Source of the DNA: Streptomyces scabiei 87.22
Lineage (GTDB): Bacteria; Actinomycetota; Actinomycetes; Streptomycetales; Streptomycetaceae
DNA length: 64,000 nucleotides
NCBI RefSeq assembly: GCF_000091305.1
Contig: NC_013929.1
Coordinates: 806,001 to 870,000 of the forward strand
Direction of reading: 5' to 3'
The position numbers were made by a program, and so were the translations under genes. Below are positions 15,210 to 24,066 of the stretch, piece after piece. The stretch's first letter is position 1. Each line of letters begins with the position of its first letter. Below the pieces are notes generated by a model. The model was not told the origin of the DNA. It did no database searches and worked only from the letters and a program-made list of their open reading frames with translations.

Positions 15210-16877
15210 ATGCCGCAGTCCCAGGTCACGGGCCCCGCCGATCTCGTCCTCACCGGCGGGCCCGTCCACACCGTCGATCCCGCCCGCAGCCGTGCCACCG
15301 CCGTGGCCGTGCGCGGCGGGCGGATCATCGCCGTCGGCCACGACGAGGTGCACGCGCTCGTCGGGCCCGGCACCGAGGTCGTCGACCTCGCCGGAAGGCT
15401 GCTGCTGCCCGGCTTCCAGGACGCCCATGTGCACCCGCAGGGCGCGGGCCTGGAACTCGGCGCGTGCCACCTCGCCGACACCTCCGACCCCGCCGAGTAC
15501 CTGCGGCGGATCCGGGCGTACGCCGACGCGCGCCCCGATGCCGCGTGGATCACCGGCGGCGGCTGGTCCCTGGAGTCCTTCCCCGGCGGCGCTCCCACGG
15601 CCGCCGCCCTCGACGCGGTCGTCCCCGACCGGCCCGTGTTCCTGCCCAACCGCGACCACCACGGCGCCTGGGTCAACACCCGGGCCCTGGAGCGGGCCGG
15701 CATCGACGCCCGCACCCCCGACCCCGCCGACGGCCGCATCGAACGCGACGCCGACGGCAACCCCACCGGCATGCTCCAGGAGGGCGCCGTCCGTCTCGTG
15801 GGGCGGCTGGTGCCCGCACCCACCTCCGAGGAGCGGCTGACGGCCCTGCTGCGCGCCCAGGCCGTGCTGCACTCCCACGGGGTCACGGCCTGGCAGGACG
15901 CCCTCGTCGGCGCCTATGCCGACATGCCGGACCCGGCGCCCTCGTACCGCACGGCCGTGGACCGGGGGCTGCTCACCGCGCGCGTCGTCGGTGCCCTGTG
16001 GTGGGACCGGGAGCGCGGCGCCGAGCAGATCCCGGAACTCGTCGCACGGCGCGAGGAGTTGAGCGGGGGCCGGTTCCGCGCCGGCTCGGTGAAGATCATG
16101 CAGGACGGCATCGCCGAGAACCACACGGCCGCCATGCTCGACCCGTATCTCAAGGGCTGCGGCTGCGCCTCGGGCGGCAGAGGCATCAGTTTCGTCGAAC
16201 CGGGCGAGCTGCGGAAGTACGTCACCGAGCTGGACGCGCTCGGTTTCCAGACGCACTTCCACGCCCTCGGCGACCGTGCGGTGCGCGAGGCGCTGGACGC
16301 CGTGGAGGCCGCCCGCACCGCCAACGGCCGGCGCGACACCCGCCACCACCTGGCGCACCTTCAGGTCGTCCACCCCGACGACGTGCCGCGCTTCCGGGCA
16401 CTCGGCGCCACCGCCAACCTGCAGATGCTGTGGGCCGCCCACGAACCGCAGATGGACGAACTCACCCTGCCCTTCCTCGGCCCCGAACGAGGCGCCCGGC
16501 AGTACCCGTTCGGCGATCTGCTGCGCGCCGGGGCCACCCTGGCGGCGGGCAGCGACTGGCCCGTCAGCAGCCCCGATCCGCTCCAGGCCGTCCATGTCGC
16601 CGTCAACCGTCGCTCCCCCGACGCCCCGGAGGGCACTCCGGAGTTCCTGCCGGGACAGCGCCTCGACCTCGGCGCCGCCCTCGCCGCGTACACGGCCGGC
16701 AGCGCCTACGCCAACCATCTCGACGCCCTGACCGGCAGCATCACCGTCGGCAAGGCGGCCGACCTGGTGGTCCTCGACCGCGACCCGTTCGCGGGGCCGC
16801 CCGAGGACATCGCCGCCACCCGGGTCCTGCAGACCTTCGTGGACGGGGAACGCGTGCACGCCGCCCCGGACGCCTGA
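15210..16877 (+). CDS. Amidohydrolase family protein (YtcJ/amidohydrolase-3 type)
   Basis: A metal-dependent hydrolase of 555 residues. Visible motifs are the N-terminal strand domain (DLVLTGGPVHTVDPARS), the metal-site LPGFQDAHVHPQGAG (about residue 67), the KIMQDGIAENHTAAML segment, the histidine-bearing FQTHFHALGDRAVR and HHLAHLQVVHPDD, and AAGSDWPVSSPDPL near 450. The enzyme closes with the usual GKAADLVVLDRDPFAGPPED. The order fits the amidohydrolase-3 group, whose members hydrolyse amides or cyclic amides; substrates are rarely known. The start ATG 15210 has GGAG nine bases upstream. It is co-oriented with the APC permease and followed by a strong hairpin terminator. Confidence 0.9.
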   Translation: MPQSQVTGPADLVLTGGPVHTVDPARSRATAVAVRGGRIIAVGHDEVHALVGPGTEVVDLAGRLLLPGFQDAHVHPQGAGLELGACHLADTSDPAEYLRRIRAYADARPDAAWITGGGWSLESFPGGAPTAAALDAVVPDRPVFLPNRDHHGAWVNTRALERAGIDARTPDPADGRIERDADGNPTGMLQEGAVRLVGRLVPAPTSEERLTALLRAQAVLHSHGVTAWQDALVGAYADMPDPAPSYRTAVDRGLLTARVVGALWWDRERGAEQIPELVARREELSGGRFRAGSVKIMQDGIAENHTAAMLDPYLKGCGCASGGRGISFVEPGELRKYVTELDALGFQTHFHALGDRAVREALDAVEAARTANGRRDTRHHLAHLQVVHPDDVPRFRALGATANLQMLWAAHEPQMDELTLPFLGPERGARQYPFGDLLRAGATLAAGSDWPVSSPDPLQAVHVAVNRRSPDAPEGTPEFLPGQRLDLGAALAAYTAGSAYANHLDALTGSITVGKAADLVVLDRDPFAGPPEDIAATRVLQTFVDGERVHAAPDA

Positions 16878-16883
16878 GACGCA

Positions 16884-16913
16884 CGGCTCCCGGCAGCCCT
16901 CGGCCGGGAGCCG
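16884..16913 (+). terminator. Hairpin terminator after the amidohydrolase gene
   Basis: CGGCTCCCGGC (16884-16894) pairs perfectly with GCCGGGAGCCG (16903-16913) across an 8-base loop, starting six bases after the stop codon. There is no U-tract, as is common for streptomycete terminators. Confidence 0.7.
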
Positions 16914-16941
16914 CAGCGGCATCACGGTTCGGTACCGAGCC

Positions 16942-17012
16942 TTGACGACAGCCGTGTGACTGCGTAGACATGACTACGCAGACATGACAGCGCAGTCAGA
17001 AATGCTGTCTGA
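16942..17012 (+). promoter_or_regulatory. Promoter and nested repeats upstream of the LacI regulator
   Basis: TTGACG (16942-16947) and TAGACA (16965-16970) are separated by 17 bp, a good vegetative promoter. An inverted repeat TGCGTAG-ACATGA-CTACGCA (16961-16980) covers the -10. AGACATGAC occurs twice (16966 and 16980), GACTGCG/GCGCAGTC brackets them, and TCAGA/TCTGA lies at 16996-17012. The inverted repeat over the -10 is a plausible autoregulatory operator for the LacI protein encoded at 17053. Confidence 0.55.
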
Positions 17013-17052
17013 CATCATTGGGCTGTTCGTGACGGTCACCGGGGAGGGCACC

Positions 17053-18192
17053 ATGACGCGAGGACAAGGGCGGGGCGGCAGCCACGCCGCGCCGAGCAGC
17101 ACGGATGTCGCCAGGCTGGCCGGAGTCTCGCAGAAGACCGTGTCGAGGGTCTTCAATGACGAGCCGTACGTCTCCGCGGACGTGCGCAGAAGGGTCACGG
17201 AGGCCGCCGAGCAGCTCGGATACCGGCGTAACAACGCCGCCCGGGCGCTCGCCTCGGGGCGGACCCGCTCCATCGGGGTGGTCACCCTCGGGACAGCCCT
17301 GTACGGTCCCGCCTCGCTGCTCATGGGGGTCGAACGGGTCGTCCGCGACACGGGCTACGCGCTGCGCGTGGTCAACACCGTGGAGGGCGATCCGGCCGGT
17401 GTCGCGGGAGCCGTCGACTCACTGCTCGACCAGGGCGTGGACGGCATCGTCATCTCCGAGCCGATCGAAGAGGAGGCGGCGGGCGGCGACGCGGCTCTGC
17501 GGGTCACCGTGCCGGTGCTGGTCATCGGCGCACCGCCGTTCGTCACCGCGCCCACCGTGCTCAGCGCCGGGGACGGTGCCGACCTGATGGCGCGCACCGC
17601 CACCGCGCATCTGCTGGAGCTGGGCCACACCACGGTCCATCATCTGGCGGGCCCGCAACGCTGGTACGCCGCCAGGGACCGCATGGAGGCGTGGCGGGCG
17701 ACGCTCACCGCACACGGGCGGGACGTTCCCGAGGTCGTCCGGGGCGACTGGTCGGCCGCGTCCGGGTACGCGGCCGGACGGGAGCTGGCCGGGAACCGTG
17801 ACGTCACCGCGGTCTTCGCCGCCAACGACGACATGGCCATCGGTCTGATCCGGGCGCTGACGGAGGCCGGGCGACGGGTTCCGGCGGACATCAGTGTCGT
17901 CGGCTTCGACGACATTCCCGTCGCCGCCTATGTGACACCTCCCCTGACCACGGTGCGGCATCCGTTCGACGCCGTGGCGCAGGAGGGACTCAAACGTCTC
18001 GTCCACGCCATCGAGAACCCGGGCACGGACCCCTTGCCGCCGAGCGACCCACCGGTCGACCTCGTCGTCCGCGCCTCGACCGCGCCCCCGCCGAGCCGGA
18101 GGACCCCGGCCCGCGGCCGGCGCGCCGCCCCCCGCGTCCGTGTGGGCACGCCCGCCTCGCAGCCGACCGGAGGCGCCGCCCCACAGCACTGA
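17053..18192 (+). CDS. LacI-family regulator of the downstream sugar locus
   Basis: The 379-residue protein has a canonical LacI headpiece, SSTDVARLAGVSQKTVSRVF then NNAARALASGRTRSIGVV (about residues 16-78), and a periplasmic-binding-like effector domain. The effector domain ends with DISVVGFDDIPVAAYVTPPL. An Arg/Pro-rich tail of about 35 residues follows and is not typical of the family. ATG 17053 is chosen because GGGGAGGG precedes it. It lies just upstream of, and in the same direction as, a sugar ABC transporter and GH42 enzyme, so control of that locus by an oligosaccharide signal is inferred. Confidence 0.9.
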   Translation: MTRGQGRGGSHAAPSSTDVARLAGVSQKTVSRVFNDEPYVSADVRRRVTEAAEQLGYRRNNAARALASGRTRSIGVVTLGTALYGPASLLMGVERVVRDTGYALRVVNTVEGDPAGVAGAVDSLLDQGVDGIVISEPIEEEAAGGDAALRVTVPVLVIGAPPFVTAPTVLSAGDGADLMARTATAHLLELGHTTVHHLAGPQRWYAARDRMEAWRATLTAHGRDVPEVVRGDWSAASGYAAGRELAGNRDVTAVFAANDDMAIGLIRALTEAGRRVPADISVVGFDDIPVAAYVTPPLTTVRHPFDAVAQEGLKRLVHAIENPGTDPLPPSDPPVDLVVRASTAPPPSRRTPARGRRAAPRVRVGTPASQPTGGAAPQH

Positions 18193-18559
18193 CACCGCCC
18201 GCCCACCCGGACGTTCACCACGCACGGCCGGCGCGTGACCCTCCGACAGAGCCGCTGTACCCGTCACGCCCCGCCACTCCGGCGCGCCCCGCATCCGGGC
18301 CGCCCCGCACCGGGCAGTGCGCCCGAGCCGACTCCGCGCACCCGCCCGGGTACTCGCCCCGCTCCATCCGGCCGCGACCCGACGCCGTACCAGCACGTAC
18401 CCGCAGCATCCGGTACGCGCCCCGGCCGCGACCACGCAGCCGCGGGACCGGCCCACGGGCCCTCGAACCAGTTCCTCGCGGCAGCCCCTTCGGTTTTCCC
18501 ACATCTCCGCACGCCGTCATCACGCGTGCCGCCACCATCGCCACCGGCGGGAGTTCACC
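18193..18559 (+). other. 367-bp intergenic leader before the ABC transporter operon
   Basis: This GC-rich stretch separates the LacI gene from the binding-protein gene. I found no strong -10/-35 pair, no palindrome comparable to a LacI operator and no hairpin terminator. The last 15 bases carry GGGAG before the ATG at 18560. The promoter of the transporter operon must lie here, or transcription reads through from the LacI gene. Confidence 0.4.
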
Positions 18560-19954
18560 ATGCCCAGAAACGCGTCCACCTTCGCCTCGTCCGCCATGAG
18601 CCGTCGGTTCTTCCTCACCACGACGGGTGCCCTGTCGCTCGGGGCGGCCCTCACCGCCTGCGGCGGCGGTGACGACTCCTCCGGCTCCTCCGGCAGCGCC
18701 AAGCCGGTCAGCCAGGCCGACATCGACAAGGCGATGAAGACACCGACCGAGCTGACGTTCTGGACGTGGGTCCCGAACATCGCCAAGGAGATCGCGCTCT
18801 TCGAGAAGAAGTACCCGGCCGTCAAGATCAAGGTCGTCAACGCCGGCCAGGGCACCCCGCAGTACACCAAGCTGCGTACCGCTCTGAAGGCGGGCAGCGG
18901 CGCCCCGGACATGGTGCAGATCGAGTACCAGGCCATCCCGACGTTCACCATCACCGACAGCCTGCTGGACCTGCGGCCGTACGGCGCCGCCAAGCTCAAG
19001 GACCGGTTCGTCGACTGGACCTGGGGCCAGGTCAGCGGCGCCAAGGGCGAGGTCTGGGCGATCCCGCAGGACACCGGGCCGATGGGTCTGCTGTACCGCA
19101 AGGACATCTTCGACAAGCACGGCATCGACGTGCCGGGCACCTGGGACGAGTTCGCCGAGGCGGCCCGCAAGCTCCACAAGGCCGACCCGGACGTGTACCT
19201 CACCAACCTCGCGCCCAGCCAGCCCGCCGCCTGGCACGGACTGCTGTGGCAGGCCGGCGCCAAGCCCTACACGACCTCCGGCAAGGGCGACATCACCATC
19301 AGCGTCGACGACGCCGTCTCCAAGAAGCTCGGCGCGTACTGGGGCGGACTGGCGAAGGAGGGCGTGGTCAGCACCGACCCGGACTTCACCGACGGCTGGT
19401 ACGCCGGGCTGAACAAGGGCAAGTACGCCACCTGGATCACGGCCGCCTGGGGCCCGGCCTTCCTCTCCGGCTCGGCCAAGGCCACCGCCGGCAAGTGGCG
19501 CGCGGCCCCGCTCCCCCAGTGGGACGCGGCCAAGCCCAGCGCGGGCAACTGGGGCGGCTCGACCACCGCCGTCATCCGCTCCACCAAGAACCCCGTCGCG
19601 GCGGCCGTGTTCGCGCAGTTCCTCAACAGCGACCCCACCACCGCCAAGATGTTCGCCACCGAGCAGTTCTTCTTCCCGGCGACCAAGGCCCTGCTCGCCG
19701 ACCAGGACTTCGTGTCCGACGCGCCGTCCTTCTACGGCGGCCAGAAGGTCAACCAGGTCTTCGCCGACGTCAGCGCCACCGTCGACCCCTCCTTCCAGTG
19801 GCCGCCGTTCCTCGACCAGGCGGCGACCGACTGGACCGAGACCGTGGGCAAGTCCCTCGCCGACAAGAAGGACACGGTCGCCGCCCTCGGCCAGTGGCAG
19901 TCCCGCCTGACCACGTACGCCAAGGGCCAGGGCTTCACCGTCAAGGGGTCCTGA
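18560..19954 (+). CDS. Sugar ABC transporter substrate-binding lipoprotein (Tat-exported)
   Basis: The 464-residue family 1 extracellular solute-binding protein opens with the twin-arginine motif SRRFFLTTTG. The lipobox LTAC (Cys34) follows, then a Gly/Ser linker, so export by Tat and lipid anchoring outside the membrane are expected. The mature part has the hinge-type signatures TELTFWTWVPNIAKEIALFE, GAPDMVQIEYQAIPTF and AIPQDTGPMGLLYRKDIFDK. ATG 18560 has GGGAG at six bases; ATG 18596 just before SRRFF is an alternative. It heads an operon with two permeases. No ATP-binding subunit is present, as is usual in Streptomyces where a shared MsiK-type ATPase serves many sugar importers. Confidence 0.93.
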   Translation: MPRNASTFASSAMSRRFFLTTTGALSLGAALTACGGGDDSSGSSGSAKPVSQADIDKAMKTPTELTFWTWVPNIAKEIALFEKKYPAVKIKVVNAGQGTPQYTKLRTALKAGSGAPDMVQIEYQAIPTFTITDSLLDLRPYGAAKLKDRFVDWTWGQVSGAKGEVWAIPQDTGPMGLLYRKDIFDKHGIDVPGTWDEFAEAARKLHKADPDVYLTNLAPSQPAAWHGLLWQAGAKPYTTSGKGDITISVDDAVSKKLGAYWGGLAKEGVVSTDPDFTDGWYAGLNKGKYATWITAAWGPAFLSGSAKATAGKWRAAPLPQWDAAKPSAGNWGGSTTAVIRSTKNPVAAAVFAQFLNSDPTTAKMFATEQFFFPATKALLADQDFVSDAPSFYGGQKVNQVFADVSATVDPSFQWPPFLDQAATDWTETVGKSLADKKDTVAALGQWQSRLTTYAKGQGFTVKGS

Positions 19955-19955
19955 G

Positions 19956-20873
19956 ATGGCCACCACCCCTGCCACCGCCCCGGGCCGCTCGCGGCCCGGG
20001 GGCACCCGGCGCCGCCGCTCGGCGGGACCCCTCTTCGTCGCCCCGTTCCTGGTGCTGTTCCTGCTGCTGTTCCTCGCGCCGCTGGTGTACGCCGCCTACC
20101 TGAGCCTCTTCCAGACCCGGCTGATCGGCGGAACGGTCTTCGTCGGCCTCGACAACTACGTCCAGGCCTTCGGCGACTCCCAGTTCCTGCACGGAGTGGG
20201 CCGCGTCGCCCTGTTCTTCCTGGTGCAGGTGCCCGTGATGCTGCTGCTGGCCCTGCTGTTCGCGCTCGCGCTCGACAGCGGCCTGCTGCGCGTGTCCCGT
20301 GTCATCCAGCTGGGCATCTTCGTCCCCTACGCCGTCCCCAGCGTGGTCGCCACGCTGATGTGGGGCTACCTGTACGGCCCGGACTTCGGGCCGTTCGCCC
20401 AGCTGGGCCGCAACCTGGACCTGCCGGTCCCGAACTTCCTCGGCGAGAGCTGGATGCTCGGCAGCCTCGCGAACATCGTGACCTGGGAGTTCGTCGGCTA
20501 CAACATGATCATCCTGTACGCCGCCCTGCGCACGGTCCCGTCCGAGCTGTACGAGGCGGCCGCGATGGACGGCGCCGGGGCCTGGCGCATCGCCTGGTCG
20601 ATCAAACTCCCGGCGCTCCGCCCGGCGTTGCTGCTCACCCTGCTGTTCTCCGTGATCGGCAGCTTCCAGCTGTTCAACGAGCCGAAGCTGCTCAAGGACC
20701 TCGCCCCGGACGTGATCAGCAGCTCGTACACCGCCAACCTCTACGCCTACACGCTCGCCTTCACCGGCCAGCAGGTCAACTACGCGGCCACGGTGTCCTT
20801 CCTCCTCGGCCTCGTCATCGTGATCGCCTCCTACGGCGTCCTGCTCACGGCGAACCGCAGGAGGACACCATGA
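19956..20873 (+). CDS. Sugar ABC transporter permease (MalF-like)
   Basis: This 305-residue membrane protein has about six transmembrane segments and the EAA loop YEAAAMDGAGAWRIAWSIKLP, through which permeases dock on the ATPase. The N-terminus is basic and Ser/Gly-rich. It begins one base after the binding-protein stop, and its TGA overlaps the next permease ATG. It is therefore the first of a heterodimeric permease pair importing the same sugar. The substrate is not readable from the sequence; the flanking GH42 enzyme suggests a beta-galactoside or arabinogalactan-derived oligosaccharide. Confidence 0.93.
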   Translation: MATTPATAPGRSRPGGTRRRRSAGPLFVAPFLVLFLLLFLAPLVYAAYLSLFQTRLIGGTVFVGLDNYVQAFGDSQFLHGVGRVALFFLVQVPVMLLLALLFALALDSGLLRVSRVIQLGIFVPYAVPSVVATLMWGYLYGPDFGPFAQLGRNLDLPVPNFLGESWMLGSLANIVTWEFVGYNMIILYAALRTVPSELYEAAAMDGAGAWRIAWSIKLPALRPALLLTLLFSVIGSFQLFNEPKLLKDLAPDVISSSYTANLYAYTLAFTGQQVNYAATVSFLLGLVIVIASYGVLLTANRRRTP

Positions 20874-21799
20874 CGACGACCACCCCCGCGCCCACGGTCA
20901 CCGCGGCGGCGAAGAAGCCGGCACGCCTCGCGTACCGCAAGAGCCGCCCGGAGCGCCGCAGCACCCCGCTGACGATCGCCATGCTGGCCGCCCTGGCGTA
21001 CTTCCTGCTTCCCCTCTTCTGGCTGCTGATCGCCTCGACCAAGAGCACACAGGATCTGTTCAACAGTTTCGGCCTGTGGTTCTCGGACGCCCCGCAGCTG
21101 CTGACGAACATCAAGGAGACCTTCACCCAGAGCGACGGGGTCTTCGTGCGCTGGCTGCTGAACACGGTCCTCTACGCCGGGGTCAGCTCGGTCGGGGCCG
21201 CGCTGCTGGCGGCCGCCGCCGGATACGGCTTCGCCAAGTACCGCTTCCGCGGCGACCGTCTCGCCTTCAACCTGGTCCTCGGCGCGGTCATGGTGCCCAC
21301 GACCGCGCTGGCCATCCCGACCTATCTGCTGTTCGCGCAGGCGGGTCTGGCCAACACCCCCTGGGCGATCATCCTGCCCTCGCTGGTGAACCCGTTCGGC
21401 CTCTATCTGATGCGCGTCTACGCCGCGGACTCCGTCCCCGACAGCATCCTGGAGGCCGCCCGGATCGACGGCGCCGGGGAGGCCCGGATCTTCTTCGGGA
21501 TCGCCCTGCGGCTGATGGCTCCCGGAGTGGTGACGGTCCTGCTGTTCACGCTGGTGGCGACCTGGAACAACTACTTCCTGCCGCTGATCATGCTCAACGA
21601 CCCGGATCTGTACCCGATCACGGTCGGCCTGGCCTCCTGGGCCGCGCAGGCGCAGAACGGCGGGGCCGGCGCCAGCAGCGACCTGCTCGCCCTGGTCGTG
21701 ACCGGCTCCCTGATCTCGATCGTCCCGCTGGTCGTGGCCTTCCTCATGCTCCAGCGGTACTGGCAGAGCGGTCTGGCCGCCGGCGGCGTCAAGCAGTAG
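20870..21799 (+). CDS. Sugar ABC transporter permease (MalG-like)
   Basis: This 309-residue partner permease has six predicted membrane helices, the EAA loop LEAARIDGAGEARIFFGIAL and the C-terminal MLQRYWQSGLAAGGVKQ, the standard ending of MalG-type subunits. GAGGA precedes ATG 20870, which overlaps the previous stop (ATGA). It completes the import channel of the binding-protein/permease operon. The GH42 gene follows after 54 bases. Confidence 0.94.
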   Translation: MTTTTPAPTVTAAAKKPARLAYRKSRPERRSTPLTIAMLAALAYFLLPLFWLLIASTKSTQDLFNSFGLWFSDAPQLLTNIKETFTQSDGVFVRWLLNTVLYAGVSSVGAALLAAAAGYGFAKYRFRGDRLAFNLVLGAVMVPTTALAIPTYLLFAQAGLANTPWAIILPSLVNPFGLYLMRVYAADSVPDSILEAARIDGAGEARIFFGIALRLMAPGVVTVLLFTLVATWNNYFLPLIMLNDPDLYPITVGLASWAAQAQNGGAGASSDLLALVVTGSLISIVPLVVAFLMLQRYWQSGLAAGGVKQ

Positions 21800-21853
21800 G
21801 GCCACCGGCCCGCGTACCACTCCCCCCACTCTTTCTCTCGGAGGTTCTTCTTC

Positions 21854-23995
21854 ATGGCGGCTCTGCCTGACCGCGTGCTGTTCGGTGCCGCGTACTACCA
21901 CGAGTACCAGCCGTACGAACAGCCCGCCGAACGCCTCAAGACCGACCTGGACCTGATGGCCGACGCGCATGTCTCCGTCATCCGGGTCGGCGAGTCGGTG
22001 TGGTCCACCTGGGAGCCGGAGAACGGGACGTTCGACCTCGACTGGCTCCAGCCCGTGCTGGACGGGGCCCACGAGCGGGGCATCTCGGTCGTGCTCGGCA
22101 CCCCGACCTACGCGGCCCCGCCGTGGCTGGCCCGGCAGTACCCGGAGATCACGGCCGAGCGGCGCACCGGTGAGCGCATGGGCTGGGGCGCACGCCAGGA
22201 GATCGACTTCACCCACCCGGCGTTCCGTTTCCACGCCGAGCGGGTCATTCGCAAGGTCGTCGGCCGGTACGCCGGCCACCCCGCCGTCATCGGCTTCCAG
22301 GTCGACAACGAACCCGGGCTGCACCTCTTCCACAACCACGGTGTCTTCCAGCGCTTCGTGGACCATCTGCGCGAGAAGTACGGCGACGTGGAGACCCTCA
22401 ACCGCGAGTGGGGCCTGGTCTACTGGTCCCACCGGCTCTCCACCTGGGCCGACCTGTGGACGCCGGACGGCAACGAGCAGCCCCAGTACGACGTCGCCTG
22501 GCGGGAGTTCCAGGCCCGGCAGGTCACCGAGTTCATCGGCTGGCAGGCCGACCTCGTCCGCGAGTACGCCTCGCCCGAGCAGTTCGTCACCACCTGCATC
22601 TCCTACACCCGTCAGGGCGTGGAGGACGACGAGCTGACCAACCGCCTCGACATCGCCTCCGGCAACCCGTACTACGACATGCAGGACGGCCTGCTCCTGC
22701 CGGACCCCACCCCCGAGGGCCACGAGCAGAAGTGGAAGACCACCGGCGTGTGGTCGCTGTACCAGACCGCCGACTGGATGTTCTCCTCCCTCCAGGAGCC
22801 GTTCCTCGTCACCGAGACCAACGCCGGCTCGATCGGCATGGCGTGGGACAACCGCCCCGGCTACGACGGCCAGTGGCGGCAGGCCGCCTGGGCGCTCGTC
22901 TCCCGCGGCGCGCGGATGATCGAGTACTGGCACTGGCACACCCTGCACTTCGGCGCCGAGACCTACTGGGGCGGCATCCTCCCGCACACCGGACAGCCCG
23001 GCCGCACGTACGCCGAACTCGCGCGGCTCGGCGCGGAGTTCGAGGCGGCGGGGCCGCTCGTCGCCGGTCTCGAACCGGACGCCGACATCACGATGGTGTA
23101 CTCGACGCCCAGCAAGTGGCTCATGCAGAAGTACCCGCCGCTCGCCACCCCGGACGGCGAGCCGGACCCGGCCGCCTACCACCGCATCTTCGACCCGTTC
23201 TACCGGGGCGCGTTCGAGGCGGGCCGCCAGGTCCGCATCGTCCACGCCCGTCAACTGCACGACCCGAGCGGCGAACGCGAGGGCCTGTCGCCGGAGGAGG
23301 CCGTGCGCCGCCACCCGGTCCTCGTCGTCCCCGCGCTGTACGTCGCCGCCGACGCCACCCTCGACTGGCTCGCCGCCTACGCCGACGCGGGTGGCCACCT
23401 CGTCCTCGGCCCGCGCACCGGCTACGCCGACCACGAGGCCCGCGCCCGCGCGGAACGGGCTCCCGGGCGCCTGACGGAGGCCGCGGGCGTCGGCTACGAC
23501 GAGTTCAGCAACCTCACCCGGGAGGTGCCGGTCCGTTCGGCGCCGGGCGGTCCGCTGCGCCTCCCCGAGGACGCCACGGCGACCCGCTGGGCGGACGGCC
23601 TCACCCTCACCGACGCCGATGTGCTGGTCACCTACGACCACCCGCACTTCGGGCGCTGGCCGGCCGTCACCACCCGCCGCCACGGCGAGGGCCGGGTCAC
23701 GTACGTCGGCACGGTCCCCGGCCGCGGTCTCGGCCGGGCCCTCGCCGCATGGCTGACCCCGGACGCCCGGCACGCCTGGAGCGGCCTCCCGGAGACCGTC
23801 ACCGCGACGACCGGCACCGCGCCCGACGGACGCCGTGTCCACATCGTCCACAACTGGGCCTGGGAGCCCGCGAGCGTCCCCGTCCCGGTGCCCCTGTCCG
23901 ACGCGCTGACCGGCGCGGACCTCCCGGCGGGAACGCCGCTGGAGCTGGGGCCGTGGGACGTGCGCGTACTCGTCACCACCGACACCGACGCCTGA
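21854..23995 (+). CDS. Beta-galactosidase, glycoside hydrolase family 42
   Basis: The 713-residue enzyme without a signal peptide is predicted cytoplasmic. The GH42 catalytic barrel starts FGAAYYHEYQPYEQPAERLK. The acid/base glutamate is E153 in QVDNEPGLH and the nucleophile is E321 in FLVTETNAGSIG. A trimerisation domain (PVLVVPALYVAADATLDWLA) and a small C-terminal beta domain follow. The enzyme would split imported beta-galactosides or galacto-oligosaccharides. The start has GGAGG at eight bases. It probably belongs to the same operon as the transporter, since only 54 bases separate them and no terminator was seen. Confidence 0.95.
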   Translation: MAALPDRVLFGAAYYHEYQPYEQPAERLKTDLDLMADAHVSVIRVGESVWSTWEPENGTFDLDWLQPVLDGAHERGISVVLGTPTYAAPPWLARQYPEITAERRTGERMGWGARQEIDFTHPAFRFHAERVIRKVVGRYAGHPAVIGFQVDNEPGLHLFHNHGVFQRFVDHLREKYGDVETLNREWGLVYWSHRLSTWADLWTPDGNEQPQYDVAWREFQARQVTEFIGWQADLVREYASPEQFVTTCISYTRQGVEDDELTNRLDIASGNPYYDMQDGLLLPDPTPEGHEQKWKTTGVWSLYQTADWMFSSLQEPFLVTETNAGSIGMAWDNRPGYDGQWRQAAWALVSRGARMIEYWHWHTLHFGAETYWGGILPHTGQPGRTYAELARLGAEFEAAGPLVAGLEPDADITMVYSTPSKWLMQKYPPLATPDGEPDPAAYHRIFDPFYRGAFEAGRQVRIVHARQLHDPSGEREGLSPEEAVRRHPVLVVPALYVAADATLDWLAAYADAGGHLVLGPRTGYADHEARARAERAPGRLTEAAGVGYDEFSNLTREVPVRSAPGGPLRLPEDATATRWADGLTLTDADVLVTYDHPHFGRWPAVTTRRHGEGRVTYVGTVPGRGLGRALAAWLTPDARHAWSGLPETVTATTGTAPDGRRVHIVHNWAWEPASVPVPVPLSDALTGADLPAGTPLELGPWDVRVLVTTDTDA

Positions 23996-24066
23996 GGCCC
24001 GACACCGGGGCCCGACACCGGGCCCGAGACCACCGTCCGTCCTGTTCCATCCCCGAAGGAGTGGTT

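Noticed and set aside
18193..18559. LacI operator before the ABC transporter
   Set aside because: No palindrome of convincing length or symmetry was found, so none was annotated.
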